IMG/VR virus record: IMGVR_UViG_3300043395_001957
Location: 1-62,622 of that record
Source of the DNA: a virus
DNA: 62,622 bases
Direction: 5' to 3' (one strand)
Both the position numbers and the translations under genes were made by a program. Positions 32,027-40,830 of the stretch are shown here, in pieces (position 1 is the first letter of the stretch; the number at the start of each line of letters is the position of its first letter). Below the pieces are notes generated by a model. It saw only the letters and a list, made by a program, of their open reading frames with translations. It was not told the DNA's origin and ran no database searches.

Positions 32027-33191
32027 CTTTTTTCTTTCTTTGTGTTGATGATTGACCTGGATAGCTTGATGATATAGATGGTTGTGCTTCTAATTCCTCT
32101 ATATGATATAAGGGTTTACTATCTGCTGTATGTTCTATACCTGTCATTAATCTACCATCAGGTCCTTTATGTGTAGGTCCTTCGTATAGTTTACCATCTT
32201 TTGTATAATGTGGTACACCTTCTTTTCCTTCTACTAACTCACCTAATTCTCTTAATTTATTTCTGCTCCATGCTAAACCTGCTTTTCCTCCCCAGAGTAA
32301 AAAACTGATTGTCCCGCATGCATTCATATCAGTTTCATCGTAGTATGCTTCTGCTCTACTTAAATAAGAATACATTCTCTTTATTGTTTCCAGGCTAATT
32401 GCTTCGCCTGCTTCTAATTGTGCGCTTCTAACTTTTCCAACCTGCGTAGCGCATTTATTACCATTTTTCTCATTTAACTCTCTACCTCTCTTTGCATTTC
32501 CACGAACTCCTGAGCCATAGTCTTGGAATGATTCCATCTCTATTCTCTGCTTCGCTTTATACCTCTTATCCTTCTTTATAAGCGCTTTAATTTGTCCGAG
32601 TAATACTTCTGCTTCAATTTCAGTTAACTCCTCTATATCCTTCTCTAAAGCAAGTTTAACATCACTCTTCTGGTGCTCAAAAAGTCCCTCTATCGAGAAA
32701 CCGTTAAATTCGCCAGATTTTACTCTCTCCCATACTTTAGGATTATCTTCTGCAGAATATACTGCAAACCAACTTCCTTTAGGTAAAGTAAAACCATATA
32801 GATTTGATTTATCTTTTGTAGGATGTTCTACTATCCAGCTCTCCACCATATGAACGCCTGATGTTTTATTACCATGCTCTAAAGTTACTTCAGAAAGTAA
32901 TTTATTCTTCATAAACTTTCTTGCAACCTTTTCAATTGTTTGTGGAGTAAAGAAAACATGGTATGGAGAACCATCCTCTTTTAATCTTAATATCTTTTTA
33001 TTAGGAATAAGCATTGGGCCTGCAATTAACATTTTTTCTTCATTAACTGCTGCAAATGTATATTCCTGATTGAAGTAAACGAAATCACGCTCAATAGCGC
33101 CTGCGGCTACTAATGAGTTTGCAAACACACCATCCTCTTCGTCAACTAAAACAAGCTCAAAAAGCTCTTCTATATTTTCGTTCTTTATCAT
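32016..33191 (-). CDS. Prohead protease, XkdF-like (B)
   Basis: A 391-residue copy of the unit A protease. The XkdF part is conserved (GPMLIPNKKILRL, TPQTIEKVARKFMKNK, TLEHGNKTSGVHMVESWIVE, KDKSNLYGFTLPKGSWF, VKSGEFNGFSIEG). The C-terminal NGNKCATQVGKVRSAQLEAGE domain is also kept. Near the end it carries an extra ~45-residue segment (GVPHYTKDGKLYEGPTHKGP) that A lacks and that looks like a short inserted repeat module, before the shared AQPSISS-YPGQSSTQRKKK tail. Confidence 0.85.
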   Translation of the reverse strand: MIKNENIEELFELVLVDEEDGVFANSLVAAGAIERDFVYFNQEYTFAAVNEEKMLIAGPMLIPNKKILRLKEDGSPYHVFFTPQTIEKVARKFMKNKLLSEVTLEHGNKTSGVHMVESWIVEHPTKDKSNLYGFTLPKGSWFAVYSAEDNPKVWERVKSGEFNGFSIEGLFEHQKSDVKLALEKDIEELTEIEAEVLLGQIKALIKKDKRYKAKQRIEMESFQDYGSGVRGNAKRGRELNEKNGNKCATQVGKVRSAQLEAGEAISLETIKRMYSYLSRAEAYYDETDMNACGTISFLLWGGKAGLAWSRNKLRELGELVEGKEGVPHYTKDGKLYEGPTHKGPDGRLMTGIEHTADSKPLYHIEELEAQPSISSSYPGQSSTQRKKKDDK

Positions 33192-33195
33192 AATC

Positions 33196-33204
33196 TATTT
33201 AACA
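33196..33204 (-). promoter_or_regulatory. TGTTAAATA element before the protease gene (B)
   Basis: TTGTTAAATA on the minus strand, 4 bases before the ATG, matching the unit A site at 1809-1817. Confidence 0.4.
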
Positions 33205-33217
33205 ATTTAATTTAGGT

Positions 33218-35341
33218 TTATCCACCACTTAGCGTAGCAGCAACATTTGTACGGCGGTCTAAAGCCTGTTGTGAACTAACTTGTTGTGATACAACATAGG
33301 TTTGAATAGGCCTTTGTTGAGACATTGCTATACTTTGTGCGATTTGTGATGATGGATTTGCTCCTGTTGTTGTTTGTATTTGAGGTGTTGCCATTGCTGC
33401 AGGTGCTCCACCATACGATGGAGGTGGTGCAGATGGAGATGCAGCTGCGCCTGATGATGATGGATTATCAGTATTAGTAGAATTAATTTGTTGTATTGAT
33501 TTAACTGCTGATGCAACAGTTGATGCAATACTTAAACCTGCTGATATCGTGTTTATTGCGACCCATGGCATACCACCTGTTAATGGAGATGCCGCTACTG
33601 ATTTAGCATTTGCTATTGCAGTATTTGCAATAATCTGCCCAATTGCTGCTGCCTGTTGTATAATTACACCAGCGATTGCTATACCTTTTGATTTACCTGC
33701 AACTTGTTGTAATAGAGAACCGAATTGTGAGAACAATCCTAAATAAGCCATATTGATTTCGTGCTTAGCTGCTGCTGCCGCTTTTTCGGTTGCTATTTCA
33801 CCATCGGTAATTTTACGTCTTTCATCTGCAAATTTCTTACGGATTTCAGTACGCTGAAATTCTGTTAATTCAGTATTTTCTAATTCTATTCTTTCTTGCT
33901 CTGCAAGTATTTCTCTTTGTTGTTTGAATCTCTCTAAATCCTGCTCAAAATCAAAATCAACCAATTGATTTTGTCTATCTAAATCTTCTAAACGAGTTTC
34001 TAAACCTACAAGTAAGATACCTCTTTCTTCTTCTTGTCTTTTAAGAAGTTCTTCTTTCTTCTTATCATCAATTTCTTTTTGTTTATCGGCATCTTCTTTT
34101 GCAAACTTATCTTTCATTGAAGTAAGTTCAGCCTGTCTACCTGCTTCTAATAATGCAGTATCTTGATTGTATTTTGTAGCAGTTGCAACTAATGCTGAAT
34201 ACTTTTGGTTTATTTCATATTCAGTTCTTTCTCTTTCGGTTAAAGTTGCTTTAAATGCATCTTCTTCACCTTTACGAATCTCACCTAATTCACTCTCTCT
34301 TAATCTTCTTTGTTCTTCAATCTCTTTTTCTTTTTGCTCTCTTTTCTTATCAGCAGCTTGTTGATTCTTATCAGCTATTTCTTTATTTTTAGCTGCTTCT
34401 TCTTTAATCTCTTCTGCTCTAGCATTATAACCAGTTTCTTGATAAGTAGCATAAGCATCTTTTGTAGCCTGTTGTCTCTTGTCTAAATTATCTGATACTT
34501 TCTTAAATGCTTCTGCATCTAACTTACCTAAACTTTCATTATACAATTTTACAGCCTCTTGCTCTGCAGCAAATGCAGCTTGATAATCTGCGTATGATTG
34601 GTCAATATTATATTTACGGATTTCGGCTTCAGATTTACCTTGCGCTTTCATTTGAGCAATGGTAACCTTTCTTCTATTCTCTGCTGATTTTTGGTTTAAA
34701 TCTAATAAAGCCTGTTGTGATTCTAATGCGGCATTTGTTTTATCAATTGCTCTTTGTAATTCTTTTTCACCTGTTGCAGTTTTATATAACTCCGTAGCCA
34801 TTTCAGATAAAGCACTTACTGCTAAACCGATAGCAACAACGATAGCACCAACACCAGTAGCGGTTAATGCTGCTGCGAATGCTCTAGCACCAACTGCAGC
34901 CTGTCCTTCTGCTATACCAACTGCTGTAAATGATTTGGCTAAAAATCCATTTATAACTGAATATACTTTGGTTACACCCGTAAGTTCACCAATACCTTTA
35001 GCAATATCAGTAATATCATTACCCAATTCAACGAATGAGGCTTGGATATTATTTAATTTAAGACCTGAAAATTGTTTTAATGTTGCAATTGTACCACCAA
35101 CTTGTCCGCCGATAGCACCAATTGGACCAGGTAATTTACCTAATACATCAGCAAAGTTACCAGCACCTGCTCTAGCTCCTGCTAAAGAGTCCTGAATATC
35201 ATCAATCTGTCTTTGTAAGTTGATGAACTCCTGCGAACCAGCGGCAGTTTCTTTTAGCTGCTTTTTTAATTCTCTAAGCTGCGCTAACGATGGTTCAATA
35301 TTGGTTTGTATATCAACCTCTACATCAATTTTTTCTGCCAT
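33218..35341 (-). CDS. Tail tape measure protein (B)
   Basis: A 707-residue copy of the unit A tape measure, one residue longer, so tail length should be the same. Same order: helical start, hydrophobic Gly/Ala part, long charged coiled coil, second hydrophobic part, and a Ser/Pro/Gln-rich C-terminal region that is the least conserved piece (SSSGAAASPSAPPPSYGGA) before SQQALDRRT. Confidence 0.9.
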   Translation of the reverse strand: MAEKIDVEVDIQTNIEPSLAQLRELKKQLKETAAGSQEFINLQRQIDDIQDSLAGARAGAGNFADVLGKLPGPIGAIGGQVGGTIATLKQFSGLKLNNIQASFVELGNDITDIAKGIGELTGVTKVYSVINGFLAKSFTAVGIAEGQAAVGARAFAAALTATGVGAIVVAIGLAVSALSEMATELYKTATGEKELQRAIDKTNAALESQQALLDLNQKSAENRRKVTIAQMKAQGKSEAEIRKYNIDQSYADYQAAFAAEQEAVKLYNESLGKLDAEAFKKVSDNLDKRQQATKDAYATYQETGYNARAEEIKEEAAKNKEIADKNQQAADKKREQKEKEIEEQRRLRESELGEIRKGEEDAFKATLTERERTEYEINQKYSALVATATKYNQDTALLEAGRQAELTSMKDKFAKEDADKQKEIDDKKKEELLKRQEEERGILLVGLETRLEDLDRQNQLVDFDFEQDLERFKQQREILAEQERIELENTELTEFQRTEIRKKFADERRKITDGEIATEKAAAAAKHEINMAYLGLFSQFGSLLQQVAGKSKGIAIAGVIIQQAAAIGQIIANTAIANAKSVAASPLTGGMPWVAINTISAGLSIASTVASAVKSIQQINSTNTDNPSSSGAAASPSAPPPSYGGAPAAMATPQIQTTTGANPSSQIAQSIAMSQQRPIQTYVVSQQVSSQQALDRRTNVAATLSGG

Positions 35342-35534
35342 AGCTATGTTTTATTTTATCCCAAATACTTTTCCAAGTTACTACTTCTTTATTAGATTTT
35401 CTATGTCTTTTAATTTTAGTAAAAGCATCCTTCCAACTATTTGGTAGTTCGTTTTTTCCTTTGGCTATATCTATTGTTTCAGATACGCCATAATAATCGC
35501 TTAGGGACAGTAGTTCAATTACATTCTTTATCAT
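35325..35534 (-). CDS. Small protein upstream of the tape measure (B)
   Basis: A 69-residue twin of 3935-4144 (MIKNVIELLSLSDYYGVSET). It overlaps the tape measure start by 17 bases, exactly as in unit A. Function not known. Confidence 0.8.
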   Translation of the reverse strand: MIKNVIELLSLSDYYGVSETIDIAKGKNELPNSWKDAFTKIKRHRKSNKEVVTWKSIWDKIKHSYGRKN

Positions 35535-35537
35535 ATA

Positions 35538-35546
35538 GATTTAACA
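35538..35546 (-). promoter_or_regulatory. TGTTAAATC element before the 69-residue gene (B)
   Basis: TTGTTAAATC on the minus strand, 3 bases before the ATG; partner of the unit A site at 4149-4156. Confidence 0.35.
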
Positions 35547-35584
35547 ATTCGAATGTAATAAATAATTGATACTATGGTAATTTA

Positions 35585-36457
35585 TTAAAACAAGTGGATG
35601 TAATCCGAATGATTTCCCCAATATGGGTGTTCAGTAAATAAATTATCTTTTTTGTAGATAGAATAGTGTGATGTAAAGTGTGAGCCGTGATTGATATGAA
35701 TATTAGGATGTTCTGCATTCCACTCATTCATTTTTAATTGTGGTTCTAATAATCCACTATTAGTTACCAATGCATTTGGTAGAAGCGATTCAAAATGCTT
35801 TATAGCATCATCAAACAACATTGTTAATTGTGATGTAGGTTTATCGTTTTGTCCACGTGGCTGAAATCCATCTTTATTCATTCCTATATAATTCATATTA
35901 GCAAGAATACCCTCATCAAAATCAGGGTAATCAAAATATCCTTCAGCATAAACTAAATCATGCTCTAAAAAACTTACATATTTGTAATCACCACTTTGTC
36001 TTGCTGTATATAGTAATTGTAGTACTTGCAGTATTTGATTCAAATGTGATGATGTTTGTGTCCAAGCAATACACTCATAAAATGGATTGTGTGGTTCGTG
36101 TTTCCACATACACGTTAATATATCTGCTTTACCTTCTGCTGCTTTACGAATACTTTCTAACGATGCTCTAATAGCAGGATAGATTCTTTCGTTTATATTG
36201 TTTGAATAGAATATACCTAAACGATTTGTTTTAGGTTTAGGTATTGTAAGTAAAGAACCTTCTCTAACTTCTTCAGTTACTAATTCACCATCTATTTCTG
36301 CTTCAATTTTTAAATACTTAACAGTACCAACTTGCGGGTCTCCGCATATGTTATTATCGGCTCTAACTAATAAACGGCCGTTTACTACTTTATCACGTAT
36401 TTGTTGTGTGCAATCTCTATCACCATATACTGCTGATTTTATCTCCATAGATGCCAT
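35585..36457 (-). CDS. Glycosyltransferase-like protein with EHD motif (B)
   Basis: A 290-residue copy of the unit A EHD protein: N-terminal DUF3395-like domain (KSAVYGDRDCTQQI, LLVRADNNICGDPQVGTVKYL), NRLGIFYSNN, YVSFLEHDLVYAEGYFDYPDF, and the His-rich end HINHGSHFTSHYSIYKKDNL. It is the last gene of a four-gene overlapping cassette and overlaps the FkbM gene by 19 bases. Confidence 0.6.
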   Translation of the reverse strand: MASMEIKSAVYGDRDCTQQIRDKVVNGRLLVRADNNICGDPQVGTVKYLKIEAEIDGELVTEEVREGSLLTIPKPKTNRLGIFYSNNINERIYPAIRASLESIRKAAEGKADILTCMWKHEPHNPFYECIAWTQTSSHLNQILQVLQLLYTARQSGDYKYVSFLEHDLVYAEGYFDYPDFDEGILANMNYIGMNKDGFQPRGQNDKPTSQLTMLFDDAIKHFESLLPNALVTNSGLLEPQLKMNEWNAEHPNIHINHGSHFTSHYSIYKKDNLFTEHPYWGNHSDYIHLF

Positions 36458-36963
36458 ACGCCTACTCTGTTTATATCTTCGTTACCTAACTGATAAAGTT
36501 GATGATTAGTAAATCCCCATTCAACCATCTTTTGTTCACATAAGATACGAGTAGGGTCATTATGATATTCAATTGCTATTTCATCTACAAATTCAATCAT
36601 TTCTTTTGTAACATTTTGAAAGTGTATTTCAGCACCTTCAATATCACATTTGATAACCTGTGGTTTATAATGTTCTAATAAATCTTCTATTTGCTTATCA
36701 GCATTAACACATAATTGAAATGTATAATATATACCTTTGTTTCCATACAATTGATGATACTTCTCAATATCATGTGCAGCGCAATCAAATCCAATTAATT
36801 TACTTGCACCTTTAGAAACAAAATATTCAGATGATGATAACCATCCTTCATTCCATGTACTATCCCAAAATGAACAGCCCATGTCCATTACAATTTTGTT
36901 TTCACAATTTAGAAATCTCCAATGGATTTCAGGGTTTTCTGATGTTATTTTTTCTATTTGCAT
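36439..36963 (-). CDS. FkbM-family methyltransferase (B only)
   Basis: A 174-residue methyltransferase. Residues 24-33 (IVMDMGCSFW) form the SAM-binding strand and loop. VIKCDIEGAEIHF at 103-115 is the FkbM hallmark, followed by FVDEIAIEYH. FkbM enzymes usually O-methylate sugars or small molecules. It sits between the oxygenase and the EHD glycosyltransferase with overlapping ends, so it probably works on the same glycan or protein target. Confidence 0.8.
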   Translation of the reverse strand: MQIEKITSENPEIHWRFLNCENKIVMDMGCSFWDSTWNEGWLSSSEYFVSKGASKLIGFDCAAHDIEKYHQLYGNKGIYYTFQLCVNADKQIEDLLEHYKPQVIKCDIEGAEIHFQNVTKEMIEFVDEIAIEYHNDPTRILCEQKMVEWGFTNHQLYQLGNEDINRVGVWHLWR

Positions 36964-37577
36964 AATTCGTAGTATCCTCCTATATCAAATTTTACTTTTG
37001 TATTAATCGCTTCACCTTCTTGCACACTCCACTTACTAAATGGAACAATTCTAAAATCCACAGAAACCCTACTCCTGTTCGTTTGGTTGAGTTTATTTCC
37101 GTGAGTTAACCGAACACCTTCCCACATAATAAACTCTCCGTATTGAGCTTCTAATGGGGTATAATCACCCTTATCTTCTTCACTCTCTGCCCAAATAGTA
37201 TTGGTATCAAAAGCATCAGTAAAAGGTAAAAAGAAATTAATCTCTGCTTGGTTATGATTATATTGTTTATCCTTATGCCATTCACCAACACCTACATTGT
37301 TTGGTGCTTGTATTCTGAATGTTGGTATTTTTTGATACACAATTGGTTCGCCGAATAGTGGCATTACCTGTTCTTTAACAAAATCATCGTATATTGGTTT
37401 CATATACTGAAAATTATCATAGTATTTTCTATGCACTTCAGTTTTTTGGTCATTTTCTCTTTTAAGTAAGTCAAATTGATATTGTTTATGCAACATATTT
37501 AACTCCTTTGTACCATAAATCAACCCTAATACTTCCAAAAATGGATAAGTTTGGGTATTATAATCTAATTTTATCAT
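36954..37577 (-). CDS. 2-oxoglutarate/Fe(II) oxygenase-like protein (B only)
   Basis: A 207-residue protein with the iron triad spacing of 2OG dioxygenases: WHKDKQYNH (H101, D103), distal LTHGN (H159) and a 2OG-binding Arg in RSRVSVDFR (about R168/R170). A jelly-roll reading is supported by alternating strands (AEINFFLPFTDAF, FIMWEGVRLTHG). Such enzymes hydroxylate amino acids, peptides or sugars. Overlaps of 4 bases upstream and 10 bases downstream tie it to the glycosyltransferase and FkbM genes. Confidence 0.75.
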   Translation of the reverse strand: MIKLDYNTQTYPFLEVLGLIYGTKELNMLHKQYQFDLLKRENDQKTEVHRKYYDNFQYMKPIYDDFVKEQVMPLFGEPIVYQKIPTFRIQAPNNVGVGEWHKDKQYNHNQAEINFFLPFTDAFDTNTIWAESEEDKGDYTPLEAQYGEFIMWEGVRLTHGNKLNQTNRSRVSVDFRIVPFSKWSVQEGEAINTKVKFDIGGYYELCK

Positions 37578-38539
37578 AACAATTTACTTTTTTGTGCTGT
37601 TTTTTGAATCCATTCCCAATATTTTTTACTTGCAGTTTCATTTTTTATATCTAATTCAACATTATATGGTAAAGAGTTCATATATTCAGCTTTATAAAAA
37701 AATCCATCTTTTGAAGATGTTACGCCTGCATTGTGCATTATATTCATTCTATTGAAATCTAATTCACCTGATGTACCCCAACTGAAATCAAATTCAGGTA
37801 AACAATTTGTTTTCCATTCTCTTCTCCATGCTCCCCATAATACTGCCCACATATCAGCGCACCATATTTGTAATTCGTGGTAAGTAGGATTATCTTTTTT
37901 GATTTCGTTGTTTAAATCAGTTACCTGTTTAAATAATTGTTCACAATCTCTTTCAACTCTATCCCAAAATTCATAATCAACATTTTTCATCAAATATTGC
38001 GCACCAATAGCGTTCATTTCGTTGTCTTTAATCAACGATTCTGGCAAATCGGTAATCTCACACATTTTATCAATTATCTGCTGACCTTTGCCAACTATGT
38101 AAGAATGCGCTATATACCAACGGGTGTCTGAACCATACCAATCATCATCTATGATAATTTGTTTGTTTATCCACTCATTTATTGGTTTAGAAAATATGAT
38201 ATCTGAATCGTGATAGAATATAGCATCATCTTTTAGATAAGGATGTGCTGCCCAATGTTGTTTAAGAATGTTAGGTCTGATTGATGAAATGTAATGTTTA
38301 GTTTCTCTCGTATCATCATAGAAAAAGAAACGTGCTGGATACCCGTTAGCCAATTTAGACCATTCTTCGGGTATCACTCCATTTTGCTTCCAACATACTA
38401 TATCAATGAAATTTGGGTTAACACCCATCTCCATAAAGTTGTTTAACATTACTTCTACTTGCCACGCATAGTAGAGTGTTGCAGGCTGTGCGCAAATAAA
38501 TCTTAATTGCTTATCCGCATAAATTTGTATGCCATTCAT
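37574..38539 (-). CDS. DxD-containing glycosyltransferase-like protein (B)
   Basis: A 321-residue copy of 5015-5956, with the same FICAQPATLYYAWQVEVMLNN start, RPNILKQHW and AIFYHDSDIIFSK DxD motif. The N-terminus is seven residues longer (MNGIQIYADKQL). A TGTTAAATA element stands upstream, so the four-gene modification cassette could be expressed on its own. It is preceded by the Thr-linker tail gene. Confidence 0.65.
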   Translation of the reverse strand: MNGIQIYADKQLRFICAQPATLYYAWQVEVMLNNFMEMGVNPNFIDIVCWKQNGVIPEEWSKLANGYPARFFFYDDTRETKHYISSIRPNILKQHWAAHPYLKDDAIFYHDSDIIFSKPINEWINKQIIIDDDWYGSDTRWYIAHSYIVGKGQQIIDKMCEITDLPESLIKDNEMNAIGAQYLMKNVDYEFWDRVERDCEQLFKQVTDLNNEIKKDNPTYHELQIWCADMWAVLWGAWRREWKTNCLPEFDFSWGTSGELDFNRMNIMHNAGVTSSKDGFFYKAEYMNSLPYNVELDIKNETASKKYWEWIQKTAQKSKLL

Positions 38540-38554
38540 ATATCATTCGTTTAT

Positions 38555-38563
38555 TATTTAACA
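38555..38563 (-). promoter_or_regulatory. TGTTAAATA element before the modification cassette (B)
   Basis: GTTGTTGTTAAATA on the minus strand, 15 bases before the ATG. No clear YTAC box at 18 bases. Unit A has no matching site before 5956. Confidence 0.35.
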
Positions 38564-38580
38564 ACAACAAACGATTTTGT

Positions 38581-40821
38581 TTATAAACAACCACCATCAC
38601 ATTGAACTTGCAAGTCCATATATAAGTTAGTTCCAACATCACCTGATACAACTGTATATCCAGGAGAAACATACGATGGTATTGAACCATTGTTTTGACA
38701 AGCTGCGTCTGTTATTTCACCTGTTACAACAATATTCGTATAAGTGCTTCCACCACCAGTACATTGGTCAGCATTACATCCAACACTAATCACATCACCA
38801 ACATAGACAGTATAGGTTCCAGATGCCGTATTATTTCTTGTTTCAACAGATACAGAATTTATATATAAATCGTATATACCTTGCCCACCAGCAACTTCAC
38901 TAAAACTCCAATATAAAGTAGCAGATGCACCAGTAGTTGTTGTAGTAGTCGGTGGTACAGTCGTAGTGGTAGTAGTTGGTGGTACAGTGGTTGTTGTAAC
39001 ACAATTACACGAAGTTCCACCATATGTTACGAATGAAATAGTTGCACCTACACCAAATAGTGAGCCGTTTTGTAAACAATCATTAATAACTTGTGGTCCT
39101 ATACCAAATGTTAAGTAAATAGTATTTCCACAGCAATCTACATATCTTACATCACCTGCTGAATCAACTTCAAAACTTACTGATGTTACACAAGCAGATG
39201 TTGTAGTGGTTGTAGTTGGTGCTAGTGTTGTAGTTGTAGTAGTCGGCGCTGCGGTTGTAGTGGTAGTAGTCGGTGCTGCAGTTGTGGTTGTTGTAGTTAC
39301 ACCACATGCAGTATTACAATTTATAGAATTACCAACAGTTGTCATTATAATTGCAGGTGAACAAGGACTAAATAATTGTGTAAAGTTTTTATATACAAAA
39401 CCAGTTATTGATTGTGGTTTATAATATCTGTTTGATGTTACAATTGAACTACCTGCAGGGAATGCAACACATACGGCACTTTGTACAAAAGTACAAGGGT
39501 CACAACTATATTCATCTGCCTCATAATAATCATATGGTGATGCAGTAGTTGTAGTAGTTGTAGGTACTTGTGTAGTTGTTGTTGTAGTTGGAGCTTGTGT
39601 AGTTGTTGTTGTACTTGTAGTAGTACTTGGACAAGTTCCACAAGTTAAACTCCATTGAGCGGTATCAGATGTTGGGTTTTCCGGGTCCGCTGGTCCATAC
39701 TCAACCATTACATATCTTCCGCTTGTTGATGCGAAATCATATGTGAAGTTTCCGCTTGGTGAAACATTCAATGATACTCCCCACGGACCTGGCCACGTTG
39801 CGTATCCAACCCAACCTGATGTTGCTATTAAACCAGTTGAATCGTAAAGATTGAATCTATTAGGTCTATCAATTGCATCATAAGTAAATGTACCACACTC
39901 ATTTGAAGTAGAACATACAACCTGTGTTGGGTACTGACCATATGCAGTATCAGATGTATTAAATGTTATCGTTCCATCACCACAAGAATAACAAGCTTCT
40001 GTTGTAGTAGTTGTAGTAGTTGCAGCTGTTGTAGTAGTTGTAGTAGGTGCAGCTGTTGTAGTAGTCGTAGTAGTAGTTGTACTTGTAGTGCTTGTTGTAG
40101 ATGTTGTAGTTGTGGTAGTTGTTACACAATCACAATCACTATTTTTAGTTACACTAAACCAAGTATTATTTGGAACTATTATACTTCCACTAACTAAACA
40201 AGATGTTAAACTTTTTGGATTAAAATAACTTAATAATTCAGCTTGAGGTTCACCAGTTTCACAATTTAGATAATATACAAATGCAGTATTAACTCCGTTA
40301 ATTTGTACAGTATCATTATCACAATTACATATATTGAACGAGCCTGTTCCGCATGGTACACCTAAATTTGGTATAGTGCTACAATTTCCTTGCGGTGCTA
40401 CACTACAATTTATAGTTTCTATAATTTCTCTTGCGCAAATATATCTTATTACTCCTGATGAGAAAACATGTACTCTTTGAACACCATAGCAATCTATGTA
40501 AGTAAGAGTAGCTGGATTTGCATTTCTTACTACTGAATAATTTATACATGTCGGACATAATGTTGTAGTTGTACTTGTAGTTGCTATTATATCAACAACA
40601 CTATTTCCATTACATTCAGCACCACCATTTACAACTTTTAAACAAGCAGCATTATCGGGAACAGTGACTACTACCGATGAGCCAACTGATGGCAAATAAA
40701 CATTATTACCATCTATACAAATGGTATAGTTTACACAATCCGTAGAATAGTAGACATCAAATAAAGGACCAGCATCTGCTCCTTTACCTGTTAATGTTAT
40801 TTGTTTATTTATGTTTGGCAT
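38581..40821 (-). CDS. Long modular tail protein with Thr-rich linkers (B)
   Basis: A 746-residue version of 5984-7276. The N-terminal ~80 residues match (MPNINKQITLTGKGADAGPL). Then come five or six small Cys-containing domains separated by Thr runs with AAP, QAP, VPP and LAP breaks. One domain (ACYSC...CGTCP, core DAIDRPNRFNLYDSTGLI) is shared with A but sits at another place in the chain; the others are not. The C-terminus (SATLYWSFSEVAGGQGIYDL) is new. This is direct evidence of domain gain and shuffling at linker repeats. Confidence 0.75.
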   Translation of the reverse strand: MPNINKQITLTGKGADAGPLFDVYYSTDCVNYTICIDGNNVYLPSVGSSVVVTVPDNAACLKVVNGGAECNGNSVVDIIATTSTTTTLCPTCINYSVVRNANPATLTYIDCYGVQRVHVFSSGVIRYICAREIIETINCSVAPQGNCSTIPNLGVPCGTGSFNICNCDNDTVQINGVNTAFVYYLNCETGEPQAELLSYFNPKSLTSCLVSGSIIVPNNTWFSVTKNSDCDCVTTTTTTTSTTSTTSTTTTTTTTTAAPTTTTTTAATTTTTTTEACYSCGDGTITFNTSDTAYGQYPTQVVCSTSNECGTFTYDAIDRPNRFNLYDSTGLIATSGWVGYATWPGPWGVSLNVSPSGNFTYDFASTSGRYVMVEYGPADPENPTSDTAQWSLTCGTCPSTTTSTTTTTQAPTTTTTTQVPTTTTTTASPYDYYEADEYSCDPCTFVQSAVCVAFPAGSSIVTSNRYYKPQSITGFVYKNFTQLFSPCSPAIIMTTVGNSINCNTACGVTTTTTTAAPTTTTTTAAPTTTTTTLAPTTTTTTSACVTSVSFEVDSAGDVRYVDCCGNTIYLTFGIGPQVINDCLQNGSLFGVGATISFVTYGGTSCNCVTTTTVPPTTTTTTVPPTTTTTTGASATLYWSFSEVAGGQGIYDLYINSVSVETRNNTASGTYTVYVGDVISVGCNADQCTGGGSTYTNIVVTGEITDAACQNNGSIPSYVSPGYTVVSGDVGTNLYMDLQVQCDGGCL
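38925..39005 (-). repeat. Thr/Pro linker repeat (B, last linker)
   Basis: ACN tracts with two VPP breaks encoding TTTTVPPTTTTTTVPPTTTT. Pro-containing unlike most A linkers. Confidence 0.8.
39195..39303 (-). repeat. Thr/Pro linker repeat (B, fourth linker)
   Basis: Three to four near-identical units of six Thr plus AAP or LAP, the most regular linker in the window. Confidence 0.85.
39540..39640 (-). repeat. Thr/Pro linker repeat (B, third linker)
   Basis: Units of Thr runs with QAP and QVP breaks between the shared ACYSC domain and a YEADEYSCDPC domain. Confidence 0.8.
39990..40125 (-). repeat. Thr linker repeat (B, second linker)
   Basis: Longest linker of this gene, about 45 residues with Ser, AAP and AA breaks, directly before the shared ACYSC domain. 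Confidence 0.85.
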
Positions 40822-40830
40822 AATATTATA

